A stretch of 64,000 nucleotides of DNA from Kingdonia uniflora (Eukaryota; Streptophyta; Magnoliopsida; Ranunculales; Circaeasteraceae). Position numbers and translations under genes: made by a program. Positions 1 through 10,540 of the stretch are shown one piece after another (position 1 is the stretch's first letter; the number at the start of each line of letters is the position of its first letter). Location: positions 124,001 to 188,000 of the forward strand of contig JACGCM010002647.1 in assembly GCA_014058105.1 (NCBI GenBank), given 5' to 3'. The notes under the pieces are model-generated. The model did no database searches. It saw only the letters and a program-made list of their open reading frames with translations, and was not told the DNA's origin.

Positions 1-603
1 AGGGATAACTCCCTACAGTAGTTATATTGGGCTTGTAGATAGACATCATATAAAGTTACTAAATTCTAAAACTTAACCAGTATTTGTTGTAATCTAAGGT
101 TAAATTAGGTAAAAATTATATCATAGTAATAAACTTAAACTTTAGGATTCTTGTGATCCATTGTAGAGCTCATTCATATTAAATCAATACAATTAAGTAC
201 CCAACTTTAAGTGAAGACATTCAAGTAAGTAAATCACTTCTATTAATCCATAACATTATGATGGAAGAGATAGTTGTGTAGTATTGTAAAAGAAAAAAAG
301 ATGTAAAATTTGTTAATAAAAAAGCTACATAACAATAAGTATAATAAATTATTAATGGAGGAGTTTGATGACTCACCGATTAAATTGAGGACAAAGAAGA
401 TGATAGGAGTAACCCTAGTTGGTGTTTAGTATGTATTTGGCCATCTCTAGTGAAATCATGTTTTATCACGTCACTAGAGTCCAAATCAAGAATATGTTTC
501 TAGTAGAGCATTTTAGTTGGTTTATTTGATTTGCTTTTATCACGTCGCTAGAGTCCAAAACAAGACTATGTTAATCAATCATGTCGCTAAAGTCCAAAAA
601 AAG
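1..603. other. Unassigned AT-rich flank left of element E1
   Basis: No coding region, RNA gene or element boundary is recognisable in the first 600 bases. The stretch is AT-rich with short stop-filled frames on both strands. Its right end at 603 is defined by the target-site duplication of E1. The only structure seen is a repeated motif near its right end, listed separately. If E1 and E2 were removed, it would run into the short segment at 12845-12914 and then into the NLR pseudogene region at 36273. Confidence 0.6.
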
Positions 604-608
604 ACTAT
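455..608. repeat. Three imperfect copies of a ~35-bp motif
   Basis: The motif core CACGTCRCTAGAGTCCAAA occurs at about 459-482 and 541-560 and, more degenerate (CATGTCGCTAAAGTCCAAA), at about 580-598. Each is followed by a CAAGAATATG or AAGACTAT type tail. Copies are 40 to 80 bases apart, so this is a degenerate cluster and not a clean tandem array. E1 inserted directly into the tail of the third copy. Confidence 0.6.
604..608. other. Target-site duplication of E1, left copy (ACTAT)
   Basis: ACTAT immediately precedes the TGTAG start of the 5' LTR and is repeated at 12840-12844 directly after the CTACA end of the 3' LTR. A 5-bp duplication is what LTR-retrotransposon integrases make. It fixes both element ends. 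Confidence 0.92.
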
Positions 609-816
609 TGTAGTAACCTACTCGTAGCCTTCTACCCCAGTCAAACACTCGAAGCCTACTCGAATACATCGAAGCCCACTCAATCCATGAATAAGCCTCC
701 CAAAGATTTTCCGAAGACGAAGCCTCGAGGATGAACTCCATATCATAGCTGAAACACTTCGACCATATTTGTACATGGTCGAAGTATGACGGGACAAAAG
801 AAGTTAGGCCCCTACA
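609..816 (+). repeat. E1 5' LTR, internally deleted
   Basis: Bases 609 to about 795 match 12135 to about 12321 of the 3' LTR, and about 797-816 match 12820-12839. The roughly 500 bases in between, including the TATA box present at 12537 in the 3' LTR, are missing here. The junction sits at GACGGGAC/AAAAGAAG with little homology, which fits end-joining. This copy could therefore not drive transcription of the element. The start TGTAG and end CCTACA are intact. Confidence 0.9.
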
Positions 817-838
817 TTTGGCACCGTCTGTACTTCCC
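817..838 (+). other. E1 primer-binding-site-like sequence
   Basis: TTTGGCACCGTCTGT starts directly after the LTR end, where the tRNA primer pairs to start reverse transcription. E2 has TTTGGCACCGCCTGTGGGAA in the same place. The downstream half here is diverged. I do not assign the tRNA; comparing TGGCACCGCCTGTGGGAA with plant tRNA 3' ends would decide it. Confidence 0.7.
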
Positions 839-899
839 ACACTACCAGTCCCCTTTTTTTTCCCCTCCTTTTGTCCTCAACTTCAACCGGTTATCATCA

Positions 900-2640
900 A
901 TGGCACCAACCCTCCGCTCCAATTCAACCCATGCCGGCATCTCCGTCGACTGAGTGGCCACCCATGTATCCCTGCCATCTTAACAAGTTGCTCAAGCCGA
1001 GGAGCGCCACCATGCACAACTTCACCAGGAACGTGAAAAGCACCAGCTGGAGTTGGAAACCGAATGGAACCGCCGCCTGGAAGATGAGAACAGACAGAAC
1101 CAGGAAATCGACGAGCTTCGCAACACCGCCCGAGAGCTGCAGAGACTACAACCTCTGGATGCTGCTCAACCATCCCAAGCACTGGACCCGTTGCGCGTGC
1201 CTACCCGCGCCCGTTTGGGTTCCCTACCAACTCTTGAAGTACCCCCAGCCCCTATCCAGGCCGAGGGTGCTCCTCACATTATCCCCCTACTGGTTCTATC
1301 CATCTCGGCATCCACCCCACAAAAGATTCCTCAGACTCCACCCTTCGATCCTCCAGATACCCCAAATGCCTCAGGGAGTGCAGCGCCAAACACGTTCCAC
1401 TCACTCGACCTCACCATCCTTGAATCCCTCAATCTCTCACTCATCCTGCCTATGCTGCACAGGAGAACTCCGACCACAAAATACAACCTGTTATTCGCGT
1501 CAGCGCGAACCCAATCCCAAACTCCTGGAGTTGACTGAACAACCCTCTTTTTCTCAAACTTCTGGCTATCGAAATACCCCCCAAATTTTGTGCTCCCAAA
1601 CTCAGTAAATACCGCAACACAAACCCAAAATCCCACATTCTCAAATTCCAAAATGCGCTGAGCCTCTATTCCACAGCCGACTACATGCTATGCCACCATT
1701 TTCCAACCAACCTTACTGACAGCCCCCTTCGATGGTATCACAACCTCCCAAATGGCTCGATCCGGAGCTTCGAGCAACTATCACAGCTTTTCATCGTCTA
1801 GTTTACCTTCAATAAAGGCAGAGAAGTCCGAGTCGACGCCTTGTTCAATTTCAAAAAATCCAGCAATGAGATACTCGAAGCCTTCACCAAGAGGTTTCTT
1901 AATGAATCACGGAAAGTTGAAAATCTTGACTGCGAAAATGTTGTGCTCGCGTATTCTAATGCCCTACCAAATCATAGCCGTGTGAAAGAATACTTGGTCC
2001 TCCATAAACCCTGAACACTCGAGGAAATGCTCTCGAAGGTCAATAGTTATATCAACCTCTAGCGCCTTCATGAATCTCGTAAACAGAGCCTGCCTTCGAA
2101 CACCACCAACTTCAATAAACCTCGACAAAAACTGAATCCTACTCCAATACTCCTGATCGCTTCTGTCTCAGAAGAGACAGAGAGTCGCAAACGCCTTAAC
2201 ATTGATAACAATATTGAATCTCAAAAAAAGCGACCAAAGCCTGACTTACCCATACTTACTGCCCCTCTCAGCACCCTTCTACCGCACATATAGGCAGACC
2301 CCATCAGGCGTATCCCTTTCCCTATCAAAGTCAGACCAGGCAAGCCTTACTGCGCCAACCACAAATGTAACTGTTACCATACCAACAAATGCTTCGCCCT
2401 TCAGCGCTCCCTCGAGATCATCCTCACAGCAGGTCGTCTACTTCAGTATGTTGCCAACCTTCCAAGTTACCTTAATGGCTCATACCGCAAGTCTCAACCC
2501 ACCTCTGCTGCTGACCCGGCCGTGGTGCATATCTACCGAATACATTTTATCGTGGTCAACAACATAGACAGCGGCCGTTCAAAGAGCAAGCGTAAGTGCG
2601 TCGAAGAATGTTACAAACTTATATATCAGGAGAAGCTACC
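900..2640 (+). pseudogene. gag: E1 gag (broken)
   Basis: Gag forms the virus-like particle in the cytoplasm. A Gln/Glu/Arg-rich, probably coiled-coil stretch lies around 1010-1170 (motif ETEWNRRLEDENRQNQEIDE), followed by a Pro-rich linker to about 1590. The conserved plant retrotransposon gag core lies at about 1625-2060 (LRWYHNLPNGSI, then TFNKGREVRVDALF, then FTKRFLNESRKVENL, then HKP.TLEEMLSKVNSYINL). A Tat-type C-terminal segment at about 2335-2560 carries KPYCANHKC...CFALQRSLE and YLNGSY. Reading jumps frame several times and contains in-frame stops, two of which (V*FTF, KP*TLEEM) fit CAG or CGA turned to TAG or TGA. The start codon is not certain. The true product cannot be made without correction. 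Confidence 0.8.
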
Positions 2641-3130
2641 CGCCCTCCTGCCAGAATCAGGCCTTTCCCCTCGTATTGAAGGCATCTCATTCACCGATTA
2701 TGATACTTCCCATGTTCAATTTCCCCACTCAGACCCTTTAGTCATCATGATTAAGGTCAAAAACCTCGTCCTCCATACCATGCTAATCGATGCAGGGAGT
2801 GCAGCCGACGTGTTCTTCCTTCAGACTTTCCAAACCATGAAGAAGATAGATTTCATCACTGATGCCAACGTCGAATTGAAAGGTTTCAATGGGGCCACAG
2901 AGGTTGCTGTTGGTCAATTAGCCTTCCAGTCACCACAGGCCCTGTCACACTTGAAACCAGCTTTCTTGTCATCGACAAGAACTCATAATACCTCGGTATC
3001 TTTGGGTGTGACTGGCTCCACACAATGCGTGCCATACCTTTGACCTACCATCAGACCCTTCGTTTCACCACCCCCAAAGGTACTTAGAACTTAAAAGGTT
3101 CTCAACGCCTCGCCCATTCATGTGATCACC
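2641..3130 (+). pseudogene. E1 aspartic protease (broken)
   Basis: The retropepsin-like protease cleaves the Gag-Pol polyprotein. The segment reads DTSHVQFPHSDPLVIMIKVK, then the active-site region MLIDAGSAADVFF at about 2780-2815, then ELKGFNGATEVAVGQLAF, and in another frame the downstream hairpin YLGIFGCDWLHTMRAIP at about 2990-3040. The family motif is IDxGSS(A/T)D; here the first D and the GS are kept, with Ala after the Asp, as is common in Tat elements. A frameshift near 2930 and stops at about 2987 and 3087 break it. E2 and B carry the equivalent segment with IDTGS. Confidence 0.82.
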
Positions 3131-3419
3131 CGGAGATCAATCAGACCCGGAAACTCGTCAACCGCCCATAGCAATCACTATCTCTTTCCATCCCCTCACC
3201 TTCGATAGATACAACTTCACCCATCAAACCCACTGTTTATATCAAACTTGACAGTCCTGGTCAAGGTACATTTATTGGAACTTCTCTAAATGAAGCAGAA
3301 TGCCTCGAACTTACTAATTTCTTTCGAGCAAACAAAGATATCTTTGCATGACGTTCCAGGAGATGTTCGACGTTGACCCCAGTTTGGTTTGCCATCGCCT
3401 CGACCAAATTCTCTATTCC

Positions 3420-4377
3420 TCAGCAGTTAAACAGAAGAAGCATAATCTGGCACCATGACTTCGAAAAGCAGTGAACCTCGAAGTAGGCAAGCTCATTGCC
3501 GCAGGCTTTATCAAAGAAGTAAAGTACGATGACTGGATATCAAATATTGCGGCAGTTCCCAAGAAGAACGGAAAGATCAGAATCTACGTTAACTTCACAG
3601 ACCTCAACAAGCACACACCGAAGGACAGTTTCCCCTTCCCAATCATCTCAGCACTCCTCGATGCCACTGCTAGATATGAGCGCTTATCAATGATGGACGC
3701 GGCTTCGGGTTACAATCAGGTACCTTTCCTCCCCGAAGATCAACTTAAAACTTCCTTTATCACTGAACAAGGCCTTTACTGTTTTAACGTCATACCATTC
3801 GGCCTTAAAAATACGGGAGCCACTTACCAACGCCTTGTCACAACCATGTTTAAACCCATGTTTGGCAAGTTGGTCGAAGTTTACATCGACGACATGTTAT
3901 GCAAGAGTCTTCGAAAATAGACCCACATTTAAGATTTAACGGACGTCTTTTCGATACTTTGAATATACAACATGAAACTTAACCCAGATAAATACCAATT
4001 TGGTGTGTCGTCCGATTAATTCTTAGGCCATCTCATCAGTTAACGAGGCATCGAGATCGACCCCACACACATTTGAGCCCTCATCGACACGCCTTCGCCC
4101 AGAACCAAAAAGATGTCCAAAGAGTTGCTGGTAAGATCGCCGCCCTCAACCGTTTCATTTCCAAATCTTCAGACACATGTGCTTGGCTCTTTTTCTTCTT
4201 ACGTGACCAAGGCATCCACACAGTAAAAAAGAAAAACAACTCTGAGATTAATTGGACACTCGAATGTAAATAGGCCTTCCTCGAACTTAAAACTTATCTT
4301 GGCCGACTACCCATTATCAACACCCCCATTGAAGATGAAATACTCTCTTTATATCTCGCTGTTACTGACAACTCTAT
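3420..4377 (+). pseudogene. pol: E1 reverse transcriptase with RNase H stump
   Basis: Reverse transcriptase copies the element RNA into DNA. The palm and fingers are in one open stretch at 3471-3920: AGFIKEVKYDDWISNIAAVPK, YVNFTDLNKHTPKDSFPFP, LSMMDAASGYNQV, FITEQGLYCFNVIPFGLKNTGATYQR (here given in pieces) and the catalytic YIDDM near 3885-3900. The catalytic Asp pair is intact. The thumb continues with stops (NMKLNPDKYQFG, FLGHLIS) to about 4080 and the connection to about 4270. RNase H starts at about 4260 (AFLELKTYLGRLPII, LYLAVTDNSM) but stops abruptly at 4377, where the sequence jumps to the linker that in E2 lies after the second RNase H. Confidence 0.85.
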
Positions 4378-5685
4378 GTTAGGCCAATCAGAATCCCAAA
4401 CCCTCCATATCAAAGTATTCGAACGCCCAAGTATCGACCAGATGGAAATCAATGTCATTAATACTGGGGGCGAGAGTCTCGATCTAGACAACTGGCAAAC
4501 ACCATTCCTCCATTACCTCAACAATGCAACCCTCCCAGATGATCCAAAAGCCAAGCGGTCCTTACTAGAGAATTGCCACAGATACACCATCCATAAACAT
4601 GAGTTACATCGCAAGTCCCCAAATGGCATCCTCCTTCGGTGCATCTCTCAAGCCGAAGCCTCTTCAATTCTAGCCAAATTCCATCAAGGTACCTGCGGTG
4701 CTCATACTGCTGGTCGTTCTATGGTCCTTAAAGTCATTTCCTAAGGTTTATTCTGGCCGAACATAAAAAAACAATCTGAAGAGTATGCCAAACACTGTGA
4801 CAAATGCCAACGTCACGCCCATGACATCCACAGTCCTTCACAAGACCTCTATTTCAGTCAAGTCTCCTGGCCATTCAAAAGATGGGCTATCGACCTCATT
4901 GGCCCTTTTCCTAAAGCCTCAGAAAGTCGAGAGAATATTCTTATTGTAACAGACAATTTTACCAAATGGGCTGAACTGTACTTTTATGCCGAACCAGAGA
5001 AGAAGAAGTCATCAAATTTCTATGGGAGAACATTATCACACGCTTTGGTTGTCCTCATAGGATTCGATGTGACAATGGCCCACAGGTCGTCGGGAGCAAA
5101 GTCAGAAATTTCCTCAAAAAATACAACATCATTCTCTCACCCTCCACACCCTATTACCCCCAAGGAAATGGTCAAGTTGAAGCTATCAACAAAACCATAG
5201 TCGACGGTCTCAAGAAAAGAGTCGATGCAAAGAAAGGTCGATGGGTCCAAGAATTACAGCATGTCCTCTGGGCATATCGAACAACACCAAGAAAATCTAT
5301 AGGCTGCACCCCTTTCCTTCTAGCATACGGTACCAAAGCTGTGCTCCCTACTCAATTTGAAGTACCTACACGAGATCCTTACCTCCCAGACAAAGATAAC
5401 GAGTTTGAGCTCGGATGCAACATGTTATGGATCGACAAAACCAGAGACCGAGCCATCGCCAACCTTGGTCGTTACCATACCATATTTCAGAAGTCTTACA
5501 ATAAGAGAGTTCGACCACCAAGTTTCAATATCGGAGATCTGGTACTTTGACGTGTCAACCAATCCTCGAAGCTTTGGAATGCCGGCAAGCTTGCCGAATC
5601 CTGGGAAGGACCTTATGTCGTGTACGACAAAATTAACAAGGGTTCATACTATCTGACAGAAGACGAAGAGCCTCTACCAAACTAG
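4378..5685 (+). pseudogene. E1 integrase (catalytic triad retained, frameshifted)
   Basis: Integrase inserts the cDNA into the genome. After a linker ending INTGGESLDLDNW, the zinc-binding HHCC region runs over 4580-4815 (HKHELH, FHQGTCGAHTAGR, CDKCQRHA). The rve core follows at 4860-5230: RWAIDLIGPFPKA (first Asp), RCDNGPQVVGS (second Asp), YYPQGNGQVEAINK (Glu). All three D,D,E residues are present. The C-terminal part reads WVQELQHVLWAYRTTPR, then PFLLAYGTKAVLPTQFE, RDRAIANLGRYHTIFQKSYN, and WEGPYVV, ending at about 5685. Breaks: a stop at 4741-4743, a frameshift near 4985 and a stop at 5548-5550. No chromodomain is seen. Confidence 0.87.
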
Positions 5686-5811
5686 TAGAGTACAATATAG
5701 TTGGTCTCCTACAATAGGCCACGGCCTCAACCTTATACAACTGATGTAACATAGAATAATCAATAAACGTAATTTTTACCCATACCTCATCTCCTTTTTT
5801 AAATAAATTTT

Positions 5812-6545
5812 TTGGTTTAACTTAGGTATCATGTCAACCCTTTGACCCGACTGATACTTAGGAGCGACCTTGAGATTTTTCAAGCCTCCGAATTCGAGCA
5901 AACTCGAGGGGCAAGGATGGTCGAAAGACCAGACCTTTGGAAATGCATTGGGGGTGAACAGTTATGCTTTGTTGTGGCTTAGGCCCCCGAAGTCCAGTCA
6001 ATTTCTTTGTTTACTCTAAGTATCATGTCAGCACTCGACCCAACTGATACTTGGGGATGACCTTGAAATTTTTAAGCTTCCAATTTCGAGCAAACTCGAG
6101 GGGGGATGCATTGGGGGTGAACAGATATGCTTCGATCAGGTTCAAAACCGTCAAAGCCCAGTCAATTTCTTGGTTTACCCTGGGTATAATGTCTACCCTC
6201 GCTTCGACTGATACTTGGGCGCGACCTTAAAATTTTCAAGTTTCCAACATTCAAGCAAACTCAAGGGGCACGAATGGTCGAAAGGCTGGACCCTCGGGAA
6301 TGCGTTGGGGGCGAATACGTCTTGCTTCACTGTGGCTTAGGCCTTCAAAGTCCAGTAAATTTCTGGGTTTCCTCTTGGTATCACGTCCGCTCGGCCCGAC
6401 TGATACTCGAGGGCGACCTTAAAAAATTTCAAAACTTCCAACATTCGAGCAGACTCGTGGGGAACGAATGGTGGACCGACTGGACTCTCGGGAATGCGTT
6501 GGGGGGTAACCACGTTTTACATCACTATGGCTTTGGCCTTCGATG
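5812..6545 (+). repeat. E1 tandem repeat, four ~192-bp units after pol
   Basis: The anchor GTATCATGTC...CGACTGATACTT recurs at about 5827, 6019, 6186 and 6378, giving spacings of 192, 167 and 192. Unit two lacks about 25 bases present in the others (the CAAGGATGGTCGAAAG region). Each unit also holds GAGCAAACTCGAGGGG and GGGAATGCGTTGGGGG. The small open frames in the block are repeat artefacts. The block sits between the end of integrase and the end of the antisense gene. Confidence 0.9.
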
Positions 6546-7041
6546 TCCAGTAGATCCTTAATTTCAAAAAAGTATCACAACATCCTCGAAGCATTCCAGG
6601 GTTCGATCACTCTACAGTCATTCGACAGAATCTGTACATGCAGATACTATTGTACAGGAATATCTATAATTCTACTAAATGCAAAGAAGATTCAAAACAT
6701 TATACATCAGAGAAACAGTTTTAACACAACTCAAGTTAAGCCATGCATTAAGAGTTCGGTACAAGCTAAGACAACAGAGTAAGCCTTAATATCTCTACAA
6801 TCCAGAACAAAGCAAGGCTAGAACAAGACAGTAAATTTAGTTCAGAACATCAGGCTTTAATTTAAAAGCAGTTTAGACTTAAATTTAGAAGTTTAATAGA
6901 TAAGCAGCATCAATACAGTATAACAACTTATAAAAATACCAAGTTCAAAGCCCAACTCCACAGAAAAATAAACATGGTTCAAAATATTACAACGCAACAC
7001 CAAATTAGAAAAGGCCGACATGGAACTCTAATTCAAATACC
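6546..7041. other. Non-coding E1 spacer
   Basis: No coding frame, repeat or element end is recognised. The stretch is rich in A and C on the + strand. It lies just downstream of the stop of the antisense gene, so it would hold that gene's 3' UTR and polyadenylation signal on the - strand. I cannot place the latter. Confidence 0.5.
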
Positions 7042-9640
7042 TCATATCGGCGCGGATGCATCCTCTTCCTCAATAGTCCCTTTAGCATCGTCTTCAGCAC
7101 CCACAGTTGAAGGCCTCGACCCCGAACCATCTGCAATCACGTCAGGTGAAGCCCCAACAACAACACCTTTGCACAAAAGAGTTTCCATGCCCTTTCCAGC
7201 ACCTTCAACATCAACTTCCATTCCTCCTTCATTTGTCTGCAAAGACTCCTCAACAAAAGGTTCTTCCACAACAGAAAGGTGCTCAAACGTGTCAGGATCA
7301 AAGCCCTGATCCTCAATAAACTCTTTTAGCCTGACAGTCACTTTACATTCACCATCAAACTGCGACTGGTACAGTACCTTATGTTCTGCCTTCTTCTTCT
7401 CTTTCACAGCAAGCTTCACCGTCTACACCTGCTCCTGATTATACTATTGACTCTCGAGCCTCTTATCGAAGGAGTCCGTGATTGCCGCCAAATCTCGCTT
7501 CAAAACTTTGACCTTGGACAATAACGAAGCCTCAGTCCCTCGAGCAAGCTCTAAACTCTCAAGTGCCTCCCGTAGCCTCCTCTTTCTCACTCTTACTGCC
7601 TTGGTGAATGACTACGCCCAAGCATCCATCTGCAAGAATATTCAAACCGTCAGCATGTCTCGAAGCATGATGCCCCTAAGAAGATTACAAAAAACTTACA
7701 AACAATAATAGACAGTTACCTAAAACATAGTCTTCTTCATCTGCCTCGAAGCCTCCTATGGATCAGTATCACAGAGCTCTGCCATCGAAGCAGCCTTGGC
7801 TAGAGTATTCTTGTCTCACTTAGACTCCGTCATCTCTTCCTACTCATCCTCTACATCATCTTCCCCCAGCGCCCTACGCCTTTTGCGCTGAACAGCCTTC
7901 GACTGTTGTATCTTTGGAGCTTCAGGCACGACTTTACCTTTCCCTTTCTTAGCCTATGTTGGCACCTGCCTCGGCCTCAGTCTCAAAGCATCACTACCCA
8001 CCTCAGGCACTGATGCTATTTGCCTCGATGCCCTTTTCGACTTCAGAGAATACTAAACATTTTTTGGCAACTCATCCCCTCCCATTTCTTCAGATACTTC
8101 AAACCACCTTTGCTTCTCCTCCTCTTTGGTGGCTTCGGCGTAACGGATACGTTTCGAAGCAGAGAGTCCGTCTTCTTCCTTCTCTTCCTATGGATACCAA
8201 AACTTTCAAAAATAGAATTTACCCACTCCTTACTAGCTTCGAACAAGGTGTCAATATAGTTCTTTGGGTTGTTCCAAGAAAAATTCTTCGGACCTGCTGA
8301 ACAAACCAAACATGATCACCACTTACTCGAGATATACATAAAAGACAAACTTTCGACAGGAAACTTACTCTAATTATAGACCCTATGGTGCAACTTATAA
8401 AGGTCCTCCCCTTCAACATTCTCATAGTTACCCCGTACTATAACTAAGTCTTTACTCCACCCTCGACCCGTAAGGAACAGATAAAAAAGCCAAGGCTTCT
8501 CAAGGTGACATTGGATGTGGTAGCTACCTGTATTTTGGCTCGCCTTCTTCGAGTTGAAGGTCATAACGTCAAACCACTTAATTAAACCTCGCCCCTCACT
8601 ACTCAACTTTGCATTCATGCCCTCAATTACCCTTATCATCTCATAAAAATTTCAATTCATTTGAACCGGGGTGACCTCCCAAAAATTCAACACCTCTTTT
8701 ACCAACTTTCTGAGAGGAAGTTCCATTCCCAATCGAATCTGGCCTTTATATGCCATTATCCCATCTCCAGGGTTCGATTTGAAAGTCAACCCTGCTCTCG
8801 CCATACTCAACAACACCCCCACCTTTGATAGCCCCAACTTGGCAGAAAATTAATCTAATCATACCGTATCTCTTGCCAAAATAGCACCTTCAACCCTATC
8901 CGACTCAGTCGAAACCCCACTTTGATCCCCCTGCCCCCCTTATCCCTTTTTACCACCAGAAGGCCCAGTATTGCCCTTGCCTCTCTCCCCCCATACTATC
9001 CCCTTCTCTTCACTATCCTTAGTCACTACCGTCATACATCGTCTCGTAATCGGAACCTCACCAGCCGGCAATACCATAGCCAAAGGGGCATCGGTTACAA
9101 CATCTAACATTTCTAAGTCGCTGCCCTTATCCATCGGAACACAACCAAAAATTCTAGCCTCAAGTTCTTCGATTTCTTCGTCTATCAGCCTCTGTCTCGA
9201 AGCTCGACGGGTACACATCTTATCCTACAGAAGAAGAGGCACACAATCAGATCGATACATTCGATAATCATGTATCAATAACCCATATCCCATCTACCCC
9301 CTCCTACAGATACCAACACATTCAAAACCTCGATCCTAAACCCAGTCTCTTCTTCAAAACCTCAAAAATCCCTAAATGGGTCAGAACCCAGACCTATGAA
9401 TTCTACTGTCCTCGAAGATAACCTCTAAACCCTAAACCCATAAGATTCTAGTTATGGATGCATCAAGAAGAGCTAAAACAAAAATAGACAAAGATCAAAT
9501 GAAGTACCTGTGTTAGAAGAAGTATATTCAAAACAGCAAGATCGATGTAACGACTTCAGTAGCCTCTCTCAAGCTTCAATTAGCAATGGCGTATGTTCTC
9601 TACCTTTCACTTTCTCTGGTTTTTCTTAATGAATAGTACG
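7042..9640 (-). pseudogene. E1 main antisense gene (Transposase_28-like domain plus coiled coil)
   Basis: Reads opposite to the element. A leader exon (about 9640-9508) ends in a GT donor (CACAG/GTACTTC) and joins across an intron to an acceptor at 9226 (TTCTGTAG/GATAAG). The ATG is at 9218. Main exon 9218 to about 8370: an acidic-basic N-part, then at about 8840-8400 a domain with IRLGMELPLRKLVKEVLNFW, PVQMN, then GRGLIKWFDVM, PWLFYLFLTGRGW and VIVRGNY. This resembles Pfam Transposase_28, 'putative gypsy type transposon'. An intron follows, then about 8300-8040 (GPKNFSWNNPKNYIDTLFE, KRRKK basic patch), a coiled coil at about 7690-7420 and an acidic tail to 7042 (VRLKEFIEDQGFDPDTFEHL). In-frame stops (about 8937, 8870, 8650) show it is broken. 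Function unknown. Confidence 0.65.
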
Positions 9641-9659
9641 GTAGTTAATTTTTTGACAT

Positions 9660-9667
9660 TAATATAC
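9660..9667 (-). promoter_or_regulatory. TATA-like box for E1 main antisense gene
   Basis: On the - strand GGTATATTAATG lies about 20 to 40 bases before the inferred start of the leader exon. A leader exon, spliced intron and ATG follow in proper order. Inference from position only. Confidence 0.35.
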
Positions 9668-9669
9668 CT

Positions 9670-10099
9670 TCTCGGAAAACCAAAACCGCCTCGATTTTTA
9701 AACCACTATCATTACCATGCCCCCACTACCCCGATTTTTTGGCTGCAACATTTTTTGACTAATTTACCCCTCATATCCCTCACGTGCGAACTGTACGCTC
9801 ACTTCGAATTAACCGTAAAACTTAAAGCCTCTCGAACCTTTTCACCCTCACTCAAAGCCAGCCAGTCAAATCTCAACATTTAATCACACCTTTTTCTATA
9901 AAACATGCAAAAATCATGATTACCTGTACGACACACTGCCCCAGGCGTACATACCTTTCTGATAGACCAACTGTCTGGGCTGTTAGTACAACCAGTCAAA
10001 TTCAGCAAAACCTTCGATACACTTCTCACACACGAGTAATTGACTATACTGCGTCTCGAATATTCATCAGCAGATGACCTCAAATTTGATTCACAAATA
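9670..10099. other. Unassigned E1 interior
   Basis: No coding region is recognised. On the antisense strand this lies between the upstream short antisense ORF and the leader exon of the main antisense gene, so it may be intron or promoter. Confidence 0.4.
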
Positions 10100-10104
10100 T
10101 ATCG

Positions 10105-10390
10105 AAAATTCGATCTACAGCACATTCGTCACTTCAAAACTCCATGCCTTTACTACTTTGACAGATCATCCGTACATTTCAACAGACTATAATTTTTTAC
10201 TTCGACAATTCAAGATTTTCCTTCGACAGTTCAAACACCCTACTTCAACAGATTAAAATATTAACTTGACAGCTCAGGATACTACTTCGAGAATTTTGAA
10301 TCCTCCTTAGGCGGATTTTACTTTTACTTCGATAGTTCAGAATTTATGTTTCGATATTTCAGACTTTTAGTACGACAGTTCAAATTGTTA
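10105..10390. repeat. Cluster of degenerate TTCGACAGTTCA motifs
   Basis: About ten variants of TTCGACAGTTCA (for example TTCGACAATTCA at about 10200, TTCGACAGTTCA at 10221, TTCGATAGTTCA at 10328, TTCGATATTTCA at 10351, TACGACAGTTCA at 10372) occur at irregular spacing of about 15 to 40 bases. They lie on the antisense strand upstream of the main antisense gene. The CACTTCGAT-like words around 11110-11260 look related but looser. Confidence 0.6.
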
Positions 10391-10540
10391 CTTATAAAGA
10401 GCCAGAATACTACTTTAACAGTGATTTAAAATAAAAATTTCATTTAGAAGGACAAGACATCCAGTCACAAATTACAGACCCCCAAAAAAAAAAAAGATAG
10501 CAACAACAAAAACAAACCACAAACAGACCAGCCAAAACAC

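Noticed and set aside
571..840. 89-residue open frame on -
   Set aside because: It lies mostly in the E1 5' LTR and recurs in the 3' LTR (12013-12339 on -). Open in both, but AT/Phe-rich, without family resemblance, and spanning LTR and flank. Treated as chance.
871..1608. 245-codon open frame on +, the longest in the window
   Set aside because: Pro/Ser/His-rich composition from a C-rich region. The real gag reading here is in another frame (ETEWNRRLEDENRQ). Kept only as part of E1 gag.
817..5690. Endogenous pararetrovirus instead of a retrotransposon
   Set aside because: Integrase with the D,D,E core, paired LTRs and 5-bp target duplications identify a Ty3/gypsy retrotransposon. No movement or coat protein domain is seen.
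5540..5690. Chromodomain at the integrase C-terminus
   Set aside because: No chromodomain-like pattern is seen. Tat elements lack it.
5812..6545. Regularly spaced repeats as a CRISPR array
   Set aside because: The whole ~192-bp unit is repeated, not short repeats with unique spacers, and the context is a plant retrotransposon. The same applies to the 44-bp and 160-bp arrays.
6274..6561. 95-codon open frame on +
   Set aside because: Lies entirely in the 192-bp tandem repeat of E1.
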